A stretch of DNA of 33,452 nt from CAWKGC01 sp963849005 (lineage in GTDB: Bacteria > Pseudomonadota > Gammaproteobacteria > Burkholderiales > Usitatibacteraceae), in the NCBI GenBank assembly GCA_963849005.1, contig CAWKGC010000017.1:1-33452 (forward strand). Direction: 5' to 3'. The notes beneath the pieces were generated by a model that had not been told where the DNA came from, did no database searches, and saw only the letters and a program-made list of their open reading frames with translations. Below, one piece after another: positions 32,937 to 33,452 of this stretch. Position 1 is the first letter of the stretch; each line of letters opens with the position of its first letter. The translations under genes and the position numbers were made by a program.

Positions 32937-32983
32937 GTGCGACCCCAGAGCCGGAAAGCATGATTTTACAGGAAGACCTGAAA

Positions 32984-33108
32984 ATGGGGTCAGAGTACAT
33001 TTCCGGAAGAATGGAAGAATGGGGTCAGAGTACATTTCCGAGCGGATCGCACAGCGATCCTTGGCGATCGGAAATGTACTCTGACCCCATTTCTCCAACC
33101 TGACCCCA
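32984..33108. repeat. Repeat cluster with a 22-base perfect cruciform upstream of pyrG and mtnA
   Basis: One solo GGGGTCAGAGTACATTTCC lies at 32986-33004. A cruciform follows with perfect 22-base arms (33019-33040 and 33069-33090) and a 28-base centre containing hairpin GGATCGC-ACA-GCGATCC (33044-33060) and TTGGCG, the same core as at 17.5 kb. A further partial copy (CCTGACCCC) ends at 33108. The cluster occupies most of the 201-base divergent gap, so any promoters for pyrG and mtnA must lie in or next to it. Confidence 0.9.
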
Positions 33109-33137
33109 TTTTCCCCTGCCCCGATTATCATTCGGGT

Positions 33138-33452
33138 ATGAAAGTCGGAGGCGTTCCCTATCGCAGCCTGTGGGCGGACAACGCACACGGGCATGTGCAC
33201 ATCATCGACCAGACATGGCTGCCGCACCGGTTCGAGACCCGGCGGCTGGCCAACATCGATGAGGTGGCCGAAGCGATCGTCTCGATGCGCGTGCGCGGCG
33301 CGCCGCTCATCGGCGTTGCCGCCGCCTTCGGTGTCGCGCTCGCGCTCGCCCGCGACGCCTCCGATGCCAGCCTCGAACGCGCATGCGCCGAGCTTGCGGC
33401 AACCCGCCCGACTGCGGTGAACCTCGCCTGGGCGCTTGCCCGAATGCGGGCA
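33138..33452 (+). CDS. mtnA: S-methyl-5-thioribose-1-phosphate isomerase (partial, runs off window)
   Basis: The first 105 residues are present. MtnA converts 5-methylthioribose 1-phosphate to the ribulose form in methionine salvage. Seen: MKVGGVPYRSLWAD, IIDQTWLPHRFE (the family has DQ-x-x-LP here), the signature MRVRGAPLIGVAAAFGVALA (about 50-69) and RPTAVNLAWAL, all typical of MtnA. The initial ATG gives the expected N-terminus. No good Shine-Dalgarno sequence was seen. The gene is divergent from pyrG across a repeat cluster. The active-site Cys and Asp lie beyond the window. Confidence 0.92.
   Translation, partial: MKVGGVPYRSLWADNAHGHVHIIDQTWLPHRFETRRLANIDEVAEAIVSMRVRGAPLIGVAAAFGVALALARDASDASLERACAELAATRPTAVNLAWALARMRA

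Noticed and set aside
32937..33227. N-terminal extension of CTP synthase by about 97 residues
   Set aside because: It translates the repeat cluster (KCTLTPF, MYSDPI) and precedes the universally conserved MTKYVFVTGG start.

Overview
The window is high-GC DNA, almost certainly from a betaproteobacterium. The evidence is the pyrG/kdsA/eno/ftsB housekeeping set, GreB, Sox proteins, tripartite TRAP transporters and TAXI binding proteins, plus dispersed repeats of kinds common in that class. Order and genus cannot be fixed from the sequence alone. No rRNA, tRNA, CRISPR array, phage gene or intact transposase gene was found, and no gene-free stretch exceeds 300 bases.

Layout. 1-3895 (minus strand): a tight operon marC - greB - TraB/GumN-family protein - ThDP enzyme, the last running off the left edge and full of frameshifts. 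3955-6967 (plus strand): a one-TM protein of unknown function, an EamA exporter and two GNAT acetyltransferases. 7047-13226 (minus strand): two complete TRAP transporters of different classes in tandem, DctP/DctQ/DctM and TAXI/fused permease. 13302-16574 (minus strand): a GNAT protein, a YjbR-like protein, ftsB, eno and a small secreted protein. 16662-30256: a mixed accessory stretch holding a periplasmic amidohydrolase, an FMN glutamate-synthase-like protein, an alpha/beta hydrolase, an M17 aminopeptidase, a histone-deacetylase-family protein, a compact soxX-soxY-soxZ-soxA operon, a two-subunit molybdenum hydroxylase, a GMC oxidoreductase and a ketopantoate-reductase-family protein. 30374-32936: kdsA and pyrG. 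33138 onward (plus strand): the start of mtnA.

Themes. (1) pyrG-kdsA and eno-ftsB, usually adjacent in betaproteobacteria, are separated here by about 14 kb of accessory genes on mixed strands. (2) The accessory stretch is studded with three families of short repeats: a 19-base GGGGTCAGAGTACATTTCC motif in arrays and cruciforms, a decameric ATCGGCGTCC-type repeat that forms long inverted-repeat elements, and a GGGCTTGACCCGGG-type palindromic element. They sit in gene gaps, several within 7-13 bases of a start codon. (3) Sox carrier and cytochrome proteins, a Tat-exported molybdenum hydroxylase and other exported enzymes suggest periplasmic oxidation chemistry. Solute uptake is by two TRAP systems. 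(4) Two patches (1-1630 and 17.6-20.3 kb) carry many one-base indels. Those checked lie mostly in short G/C or A runs, and conserved protein sequence continues across them, which looks more like sequencing error than gene decay.
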